The notes under the pieces were generated by a model that saw only the letters and a list, made by a program, of their open reading frames with translations, did not search any database and was not told the DNA's origin. Made by a program: the position numbers and the translations under genes. Source: Palsa-147 sp963771905 (lineage in GTDB: Bacteria; Acidobacteriota; Terriglobia; Acidiferrales; UBA7541). From it: 64,000 bases of DNA. How positions within the stretch are numbered: the first letter of the stretch is position 1; each line of letters opens with the position of its first letter. This document shows positions 24,431 through 33,559 of this stretch, in pieces. The stretch covers positions 1-64,000 of the forward strand of contig CAVYVI010000001.1 of the NCBI GenBank assembly GCA_963771905.1, in the 5' to 3' direction.

Positions 24431-24797
24431 GATCTCTTGCTCCTTGAAAGTGGGGACATGCGGCCGGGGAGGAAATCAGCCTATAAACCAAGCTGTGTGT
24501 CCCGCGAGGCAGCGTCTTCTCATTCGCGTCTAACGATCGTTTTGCGTTGTGCCATCGGCAACGGCGCGCCGAGGCAAGTAACGGATGATGATTCTCGTTC
24601 GCAGTTCGACCGATCAACATTCTAGTGAGGAGGGTTTCTGGTGTCTGTCTCGTTTGGAACACATCGATGGACCGGGAAACGGCGGAAACATTGGTGTTTT
24701 GCCGCTCAACAATGCGCTTTCACGAGAGGCTCCGCGTGAGAGCGGCTGCGAAGCTTGGCAAGCGCGAGCAAAAGAACCTTGGTATAATTGTTCGTTT
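24431..24797. other. Divergent intergenic region
   Basis: This 367-base gap separates the secreted hypothetical gene (minus) from the ABC-F gene (plus). The ABC-F frame is open upstream to 24585, but that part shows no conserved sequence and the domain starts at ATG 24798. The extended -10 promoter at 24780-24788 is the only supported element. Confidence 0.55.
24780..24788 (+). promoter_or_regulatory. Extended -10 promoter, near-leaderless
   Basis: TGGTATAAT is a perfect extended -10 (TGnTATAAT). Start of transcription would fall at about 24795, two or three bases before the ATG at 24798. No Shine-Dalgarno exists in front of that ATG, which fits leaderless translation. No -35 at proper spacing is seen, as is usual for extended -10 promoters. 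Confidence 0.55.
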
Positions 24798-26498
24798 ATG
24801 CTCTCCCTAAATAACATCACCATGCGGTTCGGCGAACGAGTGCTGTTCGAGGACGTCACGTGCACGTTCCTCGCCGGGCGGCGCTACGCCATCAGCGGGC
24901 CGAACGGCGCGGGGAAATCGACGTTGATGAATATCCTGACGGGCGAGCTCGAGCCTTCGCAAGGATCTGTCACGCGGCCGAAAAAACTGGGCGTGTTGCG
25001 GCAGGACCAATTCGCGTTTGACGAATTTCGGGTCGTCGACACGGTAATCATGGGCAACGCGGCGCTCTGGAAGGCGCTGCAGGAGCGGGAAGCGCTGTAT
25101 GCGAAGCCGCACGAGCTGCTGACGGACAAAGACGGGATGCGCCTGGCAGAACTGGAAGGCATCGTCGGAGAAGAGGGCGGTTACACGGCGGAGGCGGACG
25201 CCGCGGTACTTCTGGATGGGCTGGGGCTCGACGACGCGGTGCAACATCGCAAGATGGGAGAATTGCAGGGCGGACAAAAAGTTCGCGTGCTGCTGGCGCA
25301 GGCGCTCTTCGGCAGCCCGCCCGCGCTGCTGCTGGATGAACCGACAAACCATCTGGATCTCGATTCGGTGCACTGGCTGCAAGATTATTTGCTGGAGTAC
25401 GAAGGCGTGCTGATCCTGATTTCGCACGACCGGCATTTTCTGAACAGCGTCAGCACGCATACCGCGGACATCGATTACGAAACGGTGATCATGTATACGG
25501 GCGGCTACGACGATATGGTTGTGGCCAAGACGCAGATTCGCTCGCACATCGAAGCGGAAAATGCGCAGCGCGAAAAGAAAATTGCGCAATTGAATGAGTT
25601 CATCGCGCGATTTTCGGCGGGCACGCGATCGGCGCAAGCGACTTCGCGGAAGAAGGAAGTCGAGCGGCTGCAGACGGCGGAGCTGGCCAAATCGAATATT
25701 CAGCGGCCGTACATTCGATTCGATATGAAGCGGAACTCGGGGCGGCATCCGCTCGAGATCCGATCGGTGGCGAAGTCGTATGGAGACGTGAAAGTGATCC
25801 GGCCGTTCACGGCAGCTATTGCGCGCGGAGAAAAAATCGCGCTCATGGGGCGCAACGGCACGGGCAAGACGACGCTGCTGAAGTCACTGATTCGCGACGC
25901 GACGGGATTCATCGATGACGCGGACAGGGAATTCGCGATCGACGGAGGCGTCGCGAAATGGGGCCACGAAGTGTTGGTGGGATATTTCGCTCAAGAACAC
26001 AGCGAATCGATCACGAGAGGAGCGACCGTGCTGGAGTGGCTGGGCCAGTTTGATCCGAGCGCGTCGCAGGGAGAATTGCGCGCGGTGCTGGGACAGATGC
26101 TTTTCAGCGGCGACGACGCGCTGAAATCGACGAGCGCGCTTTCGGGCGGCGAATCGGCGCGGCTGATTTTGTGCCGGCTGATTTTGCAGAAGCCGAATTT
26201 TCTGGTGCTCGATGAGCCGACGAATCACCTGGATCTCGAATCGATTAATGCGCTGAATATCGCGCTGCAGCGGTACGACGGCACGGTCCTGCTGGTGACG
26301 CACGACTACGACGTGATCGACGAAGTTGCCACGCGCATTTGGCATTTCCAGGACGGCCGCATCGAGGATTTCAAGGGACCGTATCAGGATTATTTGGCGC
26401 ACTTGGAAGCGAAGGCGGCGAAGGACGAGAAAGTGGTTCGAGCGGCGGGCAAGGGCCGCGGCGCTTCGGCGAGAACGGCTGTGACGTCAAAACGTTGA
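24798..26498 (+). CDS. ABC-F family ATPase (YbiT-like)
   Basis: A 566-aa soluble protein with two ABC domains and no membrane part, which acts on ribosomes. Domain 1 has Walker A GPNGAGKSTL, signature LQGGQKVRVLLAQAL and Walker B LLLDEPTNHLDL. The charged interdomain linker (about 235-305) is typical of ABC-F factors. Domain 2 has GRNGTGKTTL, LSGGESARLILCRL and LVLDEPTNHLDL. The start MLSLNNITMRFGERVLF matches family N-termini. The last 12 bases overlap the convergent aminotransferase gene. Translation-factor versus antibiotic-protection roles cannot be told apart, but the YbiT-like layout favours a housekeeping role. Confidence 0.92.
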   Translation: MLSLNNITMRFGERVLFEDVTCTFLAGRRYAISGPNGAGKSTLMNILTGELEPSQGSVTRPKKLGVLRQDQFAFDEFRVVDTVIMGNAALWKALQEREALYAKPHELLTDKDGMRLAELEGIVGEEGGYTAEADAAVLLDGLGLDDAVQHRKMGELQGGQKVRVLLAQALFGSPPALLLDEPTNHLDLDSVHWLQDYLLEYEGVLILISHDRHFLNSVSTHTADIDYETVIMYTGGYDDMVVAKTQIRSHIEAENAQREKKIAQLNEFIARFSAGTRSAQATSRKKEVERLQTAELAKSNIQRPYIRFDMKRNSGRHPLEIRSVAKSYGDVKVIRPFTAAIARGEKIALMGRNGTGKTTLLKSLIRDATGFIDDADREFAIDGGVAKWGHEVLVGYFAQEHSESITRGATVLEWLGQFDPSASQGELRAVLGQMLFSGDDALKSTSALSGGESARLILCRLILQKPNFLVLDEPTNHLDLESINALNIALQRYDGTVLLVTHDYDVIDEVATRIWHFQDGRIEDFKGPYQDYLAHLEAKAAKDEKVVRAAGKGRGASARTAVTSKR

Positions 26499-27725
26499 GA
26501 GCAGGCGCGCGATGCCCTCCGAGAATTCGCGTTCAGGCGCGATTAAGCTTACGACGAGATGGCCGTCGGCGGGGAAGTCGAAGAAGTGGCCGGGATGAAC
26601 GTAGACGCTTTTCTTGGTGAGGAGTTCGAGCGAGAGATCTTCGTCGGAACGCGTGGCGGGGACGCGAAGAACGGCGTACCAGCCACCTTCCACGAGCAAG
26701 CGGCTGCAAAGTTTTTGCGCGGCTAGTTGGCAATCGAGCTCGACGAGATTTTTCCGCACGCGCGCGAGCACTTGTCTCTGAAATCCGTGACGCTGCTTCA
26801 GGAGTTCCGGAATGGCCCATTGCACCGGAGCGTTCATCGAGAGAAAAGTGTCGGCGATCACTTCGAGGCGGGCGAGGGCCTGAGTTTTGATTGAAGAGGG
26901 TCCGCTCGCGGTGAGCCACGCGGCTTTCATTTGCGGCAAACCTGAGATTTTCGAGATGCCGCTGGTCGTGAAGGTCAGCGGGCCACGATTCACTGCGACG
27001 CTTGACGCGGCACCGTCCGTTGCGACGCTTGCCGCGACACTTTCCTTTGCGACGCTCGCCGCGTCGCCATTGTTCGCGAAACTGTGCCGCAGATTTCCAT
27101 CCAGCGCAAAATCCAGAAACACTTCATCAGCGATTACGGCGATTTGGTGCGCCGCGCAAATTTCGTTCAGGCGCGCGATTTCGGCGGGCTTGACGAAATT
27201 TCCAGTCGGATTATTTGGGTGGACGACAATGACGCCGCGCGTGCGCGAAGCGATCGCGCCATCGAGAGCGTGAAAATCAATTTGCCAGCCGTGATCGTAA
27301 ACGAGGGGATAGCGCACGAGTTTCACATCGTGGAGCTCGGCGAGAAAACCGAAGAGCGGATAACTGGGTTCGGGGATCAGGAATTCATCGCCGGGATTGC
27401 AGAGAAGGCGGAAGACGAAGGAATAGGCTTCGCTGGTGCTGGTGGTGAGAATGATGTCGCTCGCGGAAACATTTTGGCCACGCGCCGCATAATACGCGGC
27501 AACAGCGAGGCGTGCGGATTCGAGGCCTTTTGCGTCGGGGGTGTAAGAGAGGGCCGCGGGATTTGAGAGCGCTTTCAGAATAGCTTCGCGATCGTAGTTG
27601 AGGCCGCAATTCGTGGGATTCGAAGCGGTCAGATCGATAAACGGTTTGCCGGCCGCGCTGTGTTGCGCGAGCGCTTTGCTGAGGCGGTTCGGCTCCAGAT
27701 TCCAGTTCGTACGGTCAGAAAACAT
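26487..27725 (-). CDS. PLP-dependent aminotransferase, class I/II
   Basis: A 412-aa fold-type I aminotransferase. Visible family residues are the substrate/PLP loop in DLTASNPTN, VVHPNNPTGN for the cofactor ring, ADEVFLDFAL with the PLP-binding Asp, and the Schiff-base Lys in FTTSGISKISGLPQMK. Between FLDFALDGNLRHSF and the Lys segment lies an insertion, GDAASVAKE/SVAASVATD/GAASSVAVN, made of three 9-residue repeats. Related enzymes as I know them go straight through here. The insertion is probably a surface loop. The amino-acid substrate is unknown. Convergent with the ABC-F gene, overlapping it by 12 bases. Confidence 0.88.
   Translation of the reverse strand: MFSDRTNWNLEPNRLSKALAQHSAAGKPFIDLTASNPTNCGLNYDREAILKALSNPAALSYTPDAKGLESARLAVAAYYAARGQNVSASDIILTTSTSEAYSFVFRLLCNPGDEFLIPEPSYPLFGFLAELHDVKLVRYPLVYDHGWQIDFHALDGAIASRTRGVIVVHPNNPTGNFVKPAEIARLNEICAAHQIAVIADEVFLDFALDGNLRHSFANNGDAASVAKESVAASVATDGAASSVAVNRGPLTFTTSGISKISGLPQMKAAWLTASGPSSIKTQALARLEVIADTFLSMNAPVQWAIPELLKQRHGFQRQVLARVRKNLVELDCQLAAQKLCSRLLVEGGWYAVLRVPATRSDEDLSLELLTKKSVYVHPGHFFDFPADGHLVVSLIAPEREFSEGIARLLSTF
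26994..27074. repeat. In-frame tandem repeat, 3 x 27 bp
   Basis: Units beginning TGCGACGCT start at 26994, 27021 and 27048, exactly 27 bp apart. The first two differ at a few positions and the third is more diverged. As 27 is nine codons, the repeat adds whole 9-residue units to the aminotransferase coded on the minus strand. Confidence 0.85.
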
Positions 27726-27991
27726 TTTGCTCAGTTATCCCAGCGCCGACCGGCGCGTGTAAAGAGCGCGACCGCGGCAACTCAGTATACAAAGACGACG
27801 CCGGAAACCACCATCGTTCCGAGCGTTGTTCCTTTCAATTGTTCCCCAGTTTCGGATGGGCACTCGCAGATGCTTGGGTGCGCCTCGGATTCGAAAAAAC
27901 GACTGAGCTGTTCGCGCGCGCAGAATGTTTCTGCGGCGATGGCGGTTTGATTTATGCTGTCGGGTCCGAACAAGGTGCCGGGAGGCCCGCT

Positions 27992-30900
27992 ATGATTCGA
28001 AATCATCGTGTTGTTTTAATTGCAATCGTTTGCGCGATTGCGAGTTGCGCGGCGAGCGTCGCCGAGGCGCAGCAAATTCCCGAAAGTTCGTATCAGGAAT
28101 TGCGCTGGCGAATGATCGGGCCGTTCCGTGGCGGGCGAACGCGCGCGGCCGCAGGCGTGCCGAGCGAGCCAAACGTGTTTTACGTTGGGCAGGTGAACGG
28201 GGGAGTGTGGAAGACGAACGATGCCGGCCGGACGTGGGAGCCGATTTTCGACGGGGAGCCGACGCAATCGATTGGCGCGATCGCGGTGGCGCCGTCGGAT
28301 CCCAAGATTGTCTATGTCGCGAGCGGGGAAGGGCTGCAGCGTCCCGATCTATCGGTCGGCGACGGGATTTACAAGTCGACCGATGCGGGAAAAACGTGGA
28401 CGCATCTTGGTCTGCGCGATGCGCAGCAGATTCCCGCGCTGGCGATCGATCCGCGCGATCCGAATCGAGTTTTCGCCGCGGTGCTCGGGCATCCGTACGG
28501 AGCGAATGCGGAGCGCGGAATTTTTCGCTCGACGGATGGAGGACAGAGCTGGGAGAAAGTGCTCTACAAGGATGAGAACACCGGCGGCTCGGATGTCGAG
28601 ATCGATCCAACGAATTCAAATGTCGTTTATGCGTCGCTGTGGCAAGGGCTGCTGGGCCCGTGGGAAGACGGAAACGATTACAGCGGATCAGGAGGAGGGC
28701 TTTTCAAATCGACGGACGGAGGCACAACTTGGCAGCCGCTGACGCATGGACTTCCGGAAGCGATCGTGCAGATCAACGTGGCCATTGCGGCGAGCGATTC
28801 GAACCGGCTGTACGCAACGCTGGCGTCAAAGCAGCCGGGGGCCAAATCGGAGCGCGGGGACCTTTCGATTTATCGCTCCGATGATGCGGGAGCGAACTGG
28901 TACCGCGTGACGACCGATCCGCGCCCGGCGCTGCGAATTGGCGGCGGGGACTTGCCAGTGCCAAAGGTAGATCCGAAGAACGCGGATGTGGTTTACAGCA
29001 CGAGCATCGTGACGTGGAAGTCGGTGGATGGTGGGAAAACTTGGACGGGGTTTCGCGGCGCGCCGGGCGGCGACGATTACCAGAACATGTGGATCAATCC
29101 GAACGATCCAAAAATTATTTTGCTGGTGAGCGATCAGGGAGCGCTGGTGAGCGTGAACGGCGGCGAAACGTGGAGTTCCTGGTACAACCAGCCGACCGCG
29201 CAGTTTTATCACGTGGAAACCAGCAACACGTTTCCTTATCAGGTTTGCAGCGGGCAGCAGGAAAGCGGATCGGCATGTATTTTGAGCCGGGGCAACGATG
29301 GCGAAATCACGATACGAGAATGGCATCCGGTGGGCGCGAGCGAATACGGCTACGTCGCGCCGGATCCGTTGAATGCCGATATCGTTTATGGCGCGGGACG
29401 GAACGAAGTTTCGAGATTTCACTGGAGCACGTGGCAGGTGCAGGATGTGACGCCGATTCCGATCGCGAGCGAAAAATACCGAACCGATCGCACGCAGCCT
29501 TTGCTTTTTTCGCCGGTGGATCCGCACATTCTGTATTACACGGCGAACGTGCTGTTTGAGACGAAGGACGGAGGGCATTCCTGGCAAATGATCAGCCCGG
29601 ATCTTGCGCGCAAAAATCCGGGGGTTCCGGCGAATCTGGGCGACCGCGCGGCCAAAGATCCGAAAGCCGAGAAGCAGCGCGGCGTGATTTATGCGCTGGC
29701 GCCGTCTTTCAAAAATGTGGCGACGATCTGGGCGGGGACGGACGACGGGCTGATTTGGGCGACGCGCGATGGCGGGAAAAATTGGAAGGACATAACGCCG
29801 CGGGAACTCACGGCGTGGAGCAAAGTCACGCAAATCAGCGCTTCGCATTTCGATGATCAGAGCGCGTACGTCTCGGTGAGCCGATTTCGTGTGGACGATT
29901 TGCGGCCGTATATTTACCGCACGCATGATGGCGGCAAATCGTGGCAATCGATTACGAATGGATTGCCGGAAAATGCGCCGGTCGACACGGTGCGGGAAGA
30001 TGCCGTACGCAAAGGATTGTTATTTGCGGGGACCGAAAGCGCCGTGTGGGTTTCATTTGACGATGGAGATCACTGGCAATCGTTGCAACTCAACTTGCCG
30101 CACACGTCGATGCGCGATTTGTGGATTCATGATGACGATTTGATCGTGGCGACGCATGGACGATCGTTCTGGATTTTGGATGACATCACGCCGTTGCGGC
30201 AGATTACGGGAGCGGTCGAGAATTCAGACGCGTATCTGTTCAAGCCGGGAATGGCGTACCGCGTGGAGCGCGACACGTACACAGATACACCGCCTCCGCC
30301 CGATGAGCCGGCCGCTCAGAATCCTCCCGATGGCGCGATCATTGATTATTTTCTCGCGAGAACTGCGTCGGATGCGGTCACGATTGAAATTGTCGATGCG
30401 CAGGGAAAACTTGCGAGGCGATATTCGAGCACATATGCGCCGGACGTGACGCAGACAGAGCTCGAGAAGCAACTGATTCCATTGTACTGGGTGCGGATGC
30501 CGAAGATCTTGCCGACGGAAGCGGGAATGCACCGCTGGGTCTGGGATTTACACTACACCACGCCGTTGTCGCTGCGTAAGGACTATCCGATTGCGGCGAT
30601 TCCGCATGACACGCCGCGGGTTCCGCTCGGCCCGCGGGCGCTGCCGGGACTCTACACCGTGAAACTGACCGTCGATGGCCAAAGTTACACGGCTTCGCTC
30701 ACGGTAAAAATGGATCCGCGAGTGAACACGGCGCGGGCGAGTCTCGAAAAACAATTTGATGTAGAGGCGCGATTGGCGTCCATGATATCGCGAAGTTCGG
30801 AAGCGGTGGCGCAGGCGAGAGGAGTCGAGGAGCAAGTCCATAAACTCCTGGAACACGCGAGCGCTTCCGATGCCGGATTCATAGGCGAGTTTGAGAAGAA

Positions 30901-31216
30901 GCTGACCGTCGTTCTCGGAAGCGATAAGGATTCCGCGGAAGAATCGATGCCCGAGCCGACGCTTTCCAAAGTGAGCCGGGATGCCGGTACGCTGTATGGG
31001 GGAGTCGATCGAGCGGACGCGGCGCCGACTGACTCTCAAGAGAAAGCGGCCGCGCAGATCGAGCGAGATTTTGCCGCGGCGATGAAGCGTTGGGAGGGAT
31101 TCCAGGGAACCGATCTCCCGGCGATGAATCGCCAACTTCGTGGAGCGAATTTGCCTGAGATCGAAATCGAGGCGCACCCCAAAATCGAATCGCAGCCTAA
31201 TTTCGACGTGGAGTGA
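27992..31216 (+). CDS. BNR/sortilin-type beta-propeller secreted protein
   Basis: A 1,074-aa exported protein. The signal peptide is residues 1-26 (LIAIVCAIASCAASVAEAQ). The N-terminal two thirds contain repeated Asp-box motifs of the form S-T-D-x-G-x-T-W (KTNDAGRTW, KSTDAGKTW, RSTDGGQSW, KSTDGGTTW, KSVDGGKTW, ATRDGGKNW, RTHDGGKSW), marking two propellers like VPS10/sortilin or photosystem stability factor Ycf48. The C-terminal 300 residues include a strand-rich segment with RWVWDLHY and a helical tail. Such proteins are annotated as glycosyl hydrolase-like, but no catalytic residues are evident; adhesion or protease-partner roles are possible. ATG 27992 follows GGGAGG. Confidence 0.88.
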   Translation: MIRNHRVVLIAIVCAIASCAASVAEAQQIPESSYQELRWRMIGPFRGGRTRAAAGVPSEPNVFYVGQVNGGVWKTNDAGRTWEPIFDGEPTQSIGAIAVAPSDPKIVYVASGEGLQRPDLSVGDGIYKSTDAGKTWTHLGLRDAQQIPALAIDPRDPNRVFAAVLGHPYGANAERGIFRSTDGGQSWEKVLYKDENTGGSDVEIDPTNSNVVYASLWQGLLGPWEDGNDYSGSGGGLFKSTDGGTTWQPLTHGLPEAIVQINVAIAASDSNRLYATLASKQPGAKSERGDLSIYRSDDAGANWYRVTTDPRPALRIGGGDLPVPKVDPKNADVVYSTSIVTWKSVDGGKTWTGFRGAPGGDDYQNMWINPNDPKIILLVSDQGALVSVNGGETWSSWYNQPTAQFYHVETSNTFPYQVCSGQQESGSACILSRGNDGEITIREWHPVGASEYGYVAPDPLNADIVYGAGRNEVSRFHWSTWQVQDVTPIPIASEKYRTDRTQPLLFSPVDPHILYYTANVLFETKDGGHSWQMISPDLARKNPGVPANLGDRAAKDPKAEKQRGVIYALAPSFKNVATIWAGTDDGLIWATRDGGKNWKDITPRELTAWSKVTQISASHFDDQSAYVSVSRFRVDDLRPYIYRTHDGGKSWQSITNGLPENAPVDTVREDAVRKGLLFAGTESAVWVSFDDGDHWQSLQLNLPHTSMRDLWIHDDDLIVATHGRSFWILDDITPLRQITGAVENSDAYLFKPGMAYRVERDTYTDTPPPPDEPAAQNPPDGAIIDYFLARTASDAVTIEIVDAQGKLARRYSSTYAPDVTQTELEKQLIPLYWVRMPKILPTEAGMHRWVWDLHYTTPLSLRKDYPIAAIPHDTPRVPLGPRALPGLYTVKLTVDGQSYTASLTVKMDPRVNTARASLEKQFDVEARLASMISRSSEAVAQARGVEEQVHKLLEHASASDAGFIGEFEKKLTVVLGSDKDSAEESMPEPTLSKVSRDAGTLYGGVDRADAAPTDSQEKAAAQIERDFAAAMKRWEGFQGTDLPAMNRQLRGANLPEIEIEAHPKIESQPNFDVE

Positions 31217-31328
31217 AGCCGGGCGAAGATTTTAGTGCAGTATTCGGGAATACAAGCGCGGCGGAGCGACGCCGTCAGCAACAATTCGTCGCGCTCAATG
31301 GATTGGAAATTTTGTAGAGAACGAAACG

Positions 31329-32066
31329 CTAGGTGTGACGAGGAACAAAGCCTGTGAGGCCGAGTACTTTGTCCTTCGATTGGATGATGTGCTCGTACAT
31401 TCGTTTGCGAGCGGCGTCGGGATCGCGATCCTGAATGGCTTTCAGGATTTCGCGATGTTCGCGGCCGGGAACTTCGCCGTAGTAATTGATATCGATGGCG
31501 GCAAACATGATGCGCTCCATCTGGCACCGCGCTTCACTGACCGACTGAATGAGCATTTGATTTCGAGAGAGACGCGCGACGGCCACGTGGAAGGCGGTAT
31601 CGCCCTCGATGAAGCGCACACAACTCTCGCGGTCTTCGGGGCTGCAGGTCAACTGGGAAAGATCATTGAGCTTGTTGACAATTTCGGAGTCGGCGCCCTT
31701 GAGGGCCGCCAGTTCGGCAGCGGCGCATTCGACCGCGCATCGAAATTCGTAAATGTCACTGAGAACCTGGAGAGTGATCTGGCTGACGAAGTAGCCGCGA
31801 TTGGGAACAATGCGGAGAAGGCGCTCATTCTGCAAGCGGACGGCAGCTTCGCGGACCGGCGTGCGGCTGCCCTGGTAGCGATCGGCGAGAGCCTTCTCGC
31901 TGAGGGCTTCGCCGGGCTGGTAGGTGCCGCGAATAATGTCGCGCTTGAAGGCGTGGTAGACTTTTTCGCTGAGCGTCGAGACAGGAATGGCCACAGCAGG
32001 GCGAGGCGGAAACAACGGGGAAGGACTTGCCAAAGCGTGCCGCTGGTTTCTGCCGCGGGCTGCCAT
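31329..32066 (-). CDS. GntR-family transcriptional regulator, FCD type
   Basis: A 245-aa FadR/FCD regulator closely related to the one at 569-1345. The winged helix is at about 25-95 (LSEKVYHAFKRDII; GSRTPVREAAVRLQNERLL). The FCD domain follows (YEFRCAVECAAAELAAL; FHVAVARLSRNQML; EHREILKAIQDRD). ATG 32066 is used here, although a TTG three codons earlier is closer to the GGAGGT motif (12 versus 3 bases spacing). It is divergent from the aminotransferase-permease-receptor genes. The intergenic DNA carries paired GTATAC sites, and the gene probably controls that module and itself. The ligand is unknown. Confidence 0.9.
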   Translation of the reverse strand: MAARGRNQRHALASPSPLFPPRPAVAIPVSTLSEKVYHAFKRDIIRGTYQPGEALSEKALADRYQGSRTPVREAAVRLQNERLLRIVPNRGYFVSQITLQVLSDIYEFRCAVECAAAELAALKGADSEIVNKLNDLSQLTCSPEDRESCVRFIEGDTAFHVAVARLSRNQMLIQSVSEARCQMERIMFAAIDINYYGEVPGREHREILKAIQDRDPDAARKRMYEHIIQSKDKVLGLTGFVPRHT

Positions 32067-32138
32067 TTTCGCCAAGAGACCTCCGAGTGACGCTGCGTCC
32101 GGACCCCATTCTTCACGAGATGAGGCTCCGTGTCAAAC

Positions 32139-32155
32139 GTATACCCAACGTATAC
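32139..32155. promoter_or_regulatory. Paired GTATAC sites, putative GntR operator
   Basis: AACGTATACCC and AACGTATACGG place two identical palindromic GTATAC cores at 32139-32144 and 32150-32155. They are 11 bp apart, one helical turn, and end 13 bases before the -35 box of the divergent promoter. Short palindromic T-A rich cores in tandem suit a dimeric FCD regulator (inference); the regulator gene starts 73 bases away. Confidence 0.55.
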
Positions 32156-32168
32156 GGGAACCATTCTC

Positions 32169-32196
32169 TTGACATATCAGAACGGGCAGGTATAGG
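32169..32196 (+). promoter_or_regulatory. Sigma70-like promoter of the aminotransferase module
   Basis: A perfect -35 TTGACA (32169-32174), 16-bp spacer and -10 TATAGG (32191-32196). Transcription from about 32203 gives a leader of roughly 75 bases before the ATG at 32279. The paired GTATAC sites lie just upstream. Confidence 0.65.
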
Positions 32197-32278
32197 TTTT
32201 GTCTCGTGCTCAGCCCCAAAACGGGGAGGAGCGCGGCGCGGGCGCAAAAGAGCCCGCTGAACCGACCCAGGGGGCTCG

Positions 32279-33559
32279 ATGAACCGCACGCTTGGTGGTG
32301 GAGTGACTCAAACGCAACCCCGCTTCCCGATTGAGTCTGTCCGCGTATCGTTTCCGGCATTGGCACAATCCGCTTCTTTCATATATTTCGACAACGCAGC
32401 AGGCGCCCAAATTCCTCAAATTGTGCTGGATGCGATAAACCGGCACCTCCTGGAATGCAATGTGCAGCGAGGCGGGCGGTATGGCAAGAGCCTGGAAGTG
32501 GACGCGACGATAGCGCGCGCGCGGCAGAGCGTTGCGACGCTGCTAAATGCGCGAGACCCGAGCGAGGTCGCGTTTGGAATGAACGCGACATCGTTCATAC
32601 GGCTGGTGAGTCTGGCGATCGGGCAGGGGCTGCGCGAACGCAACGAGATTATCGTCACCGACATGGATCACGAGGCCAATGTGGCCACGTGGCTGGCGCT
32701 CGAGAAGGAGGGCGCGAAATTCCGATGGTGGAAGATGCGGGACGACGGGAATCTGCACACCGACGATTTGTGGCCGTTGTTGTCCGCGCGCACGCGCCTG
32801 GTCGCCTGCACGGTGACTTCGAATGCGATCGGGTCGGTTGTGGATGTTCCCGCGGCAGCGAAATTCGCGCACGACGCGGGCGCGGAGATTTTTCTCGACT
32901 GCGTGCATTACGGGCCGCACGGGCTTATCGATGTGCAAGCCTGGGGCTGCGATTATCTGGTGTGCTCGGGCTACAAGATCTTTTCGCCGCATATGGGATT
33001 CCTGTGGGGACGCCGGGAGCTTCTCGAAAAACTGCCGACGTTTCGGGAGGATTTCATTCCGGATGAGCCGCCCGGGAAGATCGAAGCGGGGACATTTATT
33101 TACGAGAACGTGGCCGGAATGGACGCGGCGATTGCGTATCTCGAGGCACTGGGAAAAGCGGTCAGCGAGAATGGCGGCTCGGAATCGCGGCGCGTCAATC
33201 TGGTGCGGGCGATGGCGGCGATTCGGACGTATGAGGAGACGCTGTCACTCGAGTTGCTGCGGGTTCTTGGAGAATGCGGCGCGACGGTCTACGGCGTAAA
33301 GAAGAAAGAACAGGTGGGGCAGCGAGTGCCGACGCTGTGCTTTAATCTGCGGAAGACTTCGCCGGCGAAGGTGACGGAGGAGATGTCGCGCGCAGGAATC
33401 GGAATTCGCGACGGGCACATGTACGCACCGCGATTGATGAGGCGGCTGGGCGTCGACGTGGAGAGCGGCGTGGTGCGCGCTTCATTAGTGCACTACAACA
33501 CGATCGAAGAGATCCATCGCTTCGCAAACGTACTGCAAGATTTGAGCCAGCATGAATAA
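32279..33559 (+). CDS. PLP-dependent class V aminotransferase-fold enzyme
   Basis: A 426-aa fold-type I enzyme of the class V group, resembling cysteine-desulfurase-like and isopenicillin-N-epimerase-like proteins. It opens with the family N-terminal FIYFDNAAGAQIPQ. The cofactor region ATSFIRLVSLAIGQG and the PLP-binding EIFLDCVHYGPHG (Asp-x-x-His) follow. The Schiff-base Lys is in VCSGYKIFSPHMGFLWG. The C-terminal domain carries GIGIRDGHMYAPRLMRRLG. No desulfurase Cys loop is seen, so racemase, epimerase, lyase or transaminase activity is more likely. ATG 32279 follows AGGGGG. It overlaps the permease gene by 8 bases. Confidence 0.87.
   Translation: MNRTLGGGVTQTQPRFPIESVRVSFPALAQSASFIYFDNAAGAQIPQIVLDAINRHLLECNVQRGGRYGKSLEVDATIARARQSVATLLNARDPSEVAFGMNATSFIRLVSLAIGQGLRERNEIIVTDMDHEANVATWLALEKEGAKFRWWKMRDDGNLHTDDLWPLLSARTRLVACTVTSNAIGSVVDVPAAAKFAHDAGAEIFLDCVHYGPHGLIDVQAWGCDYLVCSGYKIFSPHMGFLWGRRELLEKLPTFREDFIPDEPPGKIEAGTFIYENVAGMDAAIAYLEALGKAVSENGGSESRRVNLVRAMAAIRTYEETLSLELLRVLGECGATVYGVKKKEQVGQRVPTLCFNLRKTSPAKVTEEMSRAGIGIRDGHMYAPRLMRRLGVDVESGVVRASLVHYNTIEEIHRFANVLQDLSQHE

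Noticed and set aside
24585..24797. N-terminal extension of the ABC-F protein by 71 residues
   Set aside because: The extension shows no similarity to ABC-F N-termini, and the promoter -10 box lies inside it, so transcription probably begins after it.
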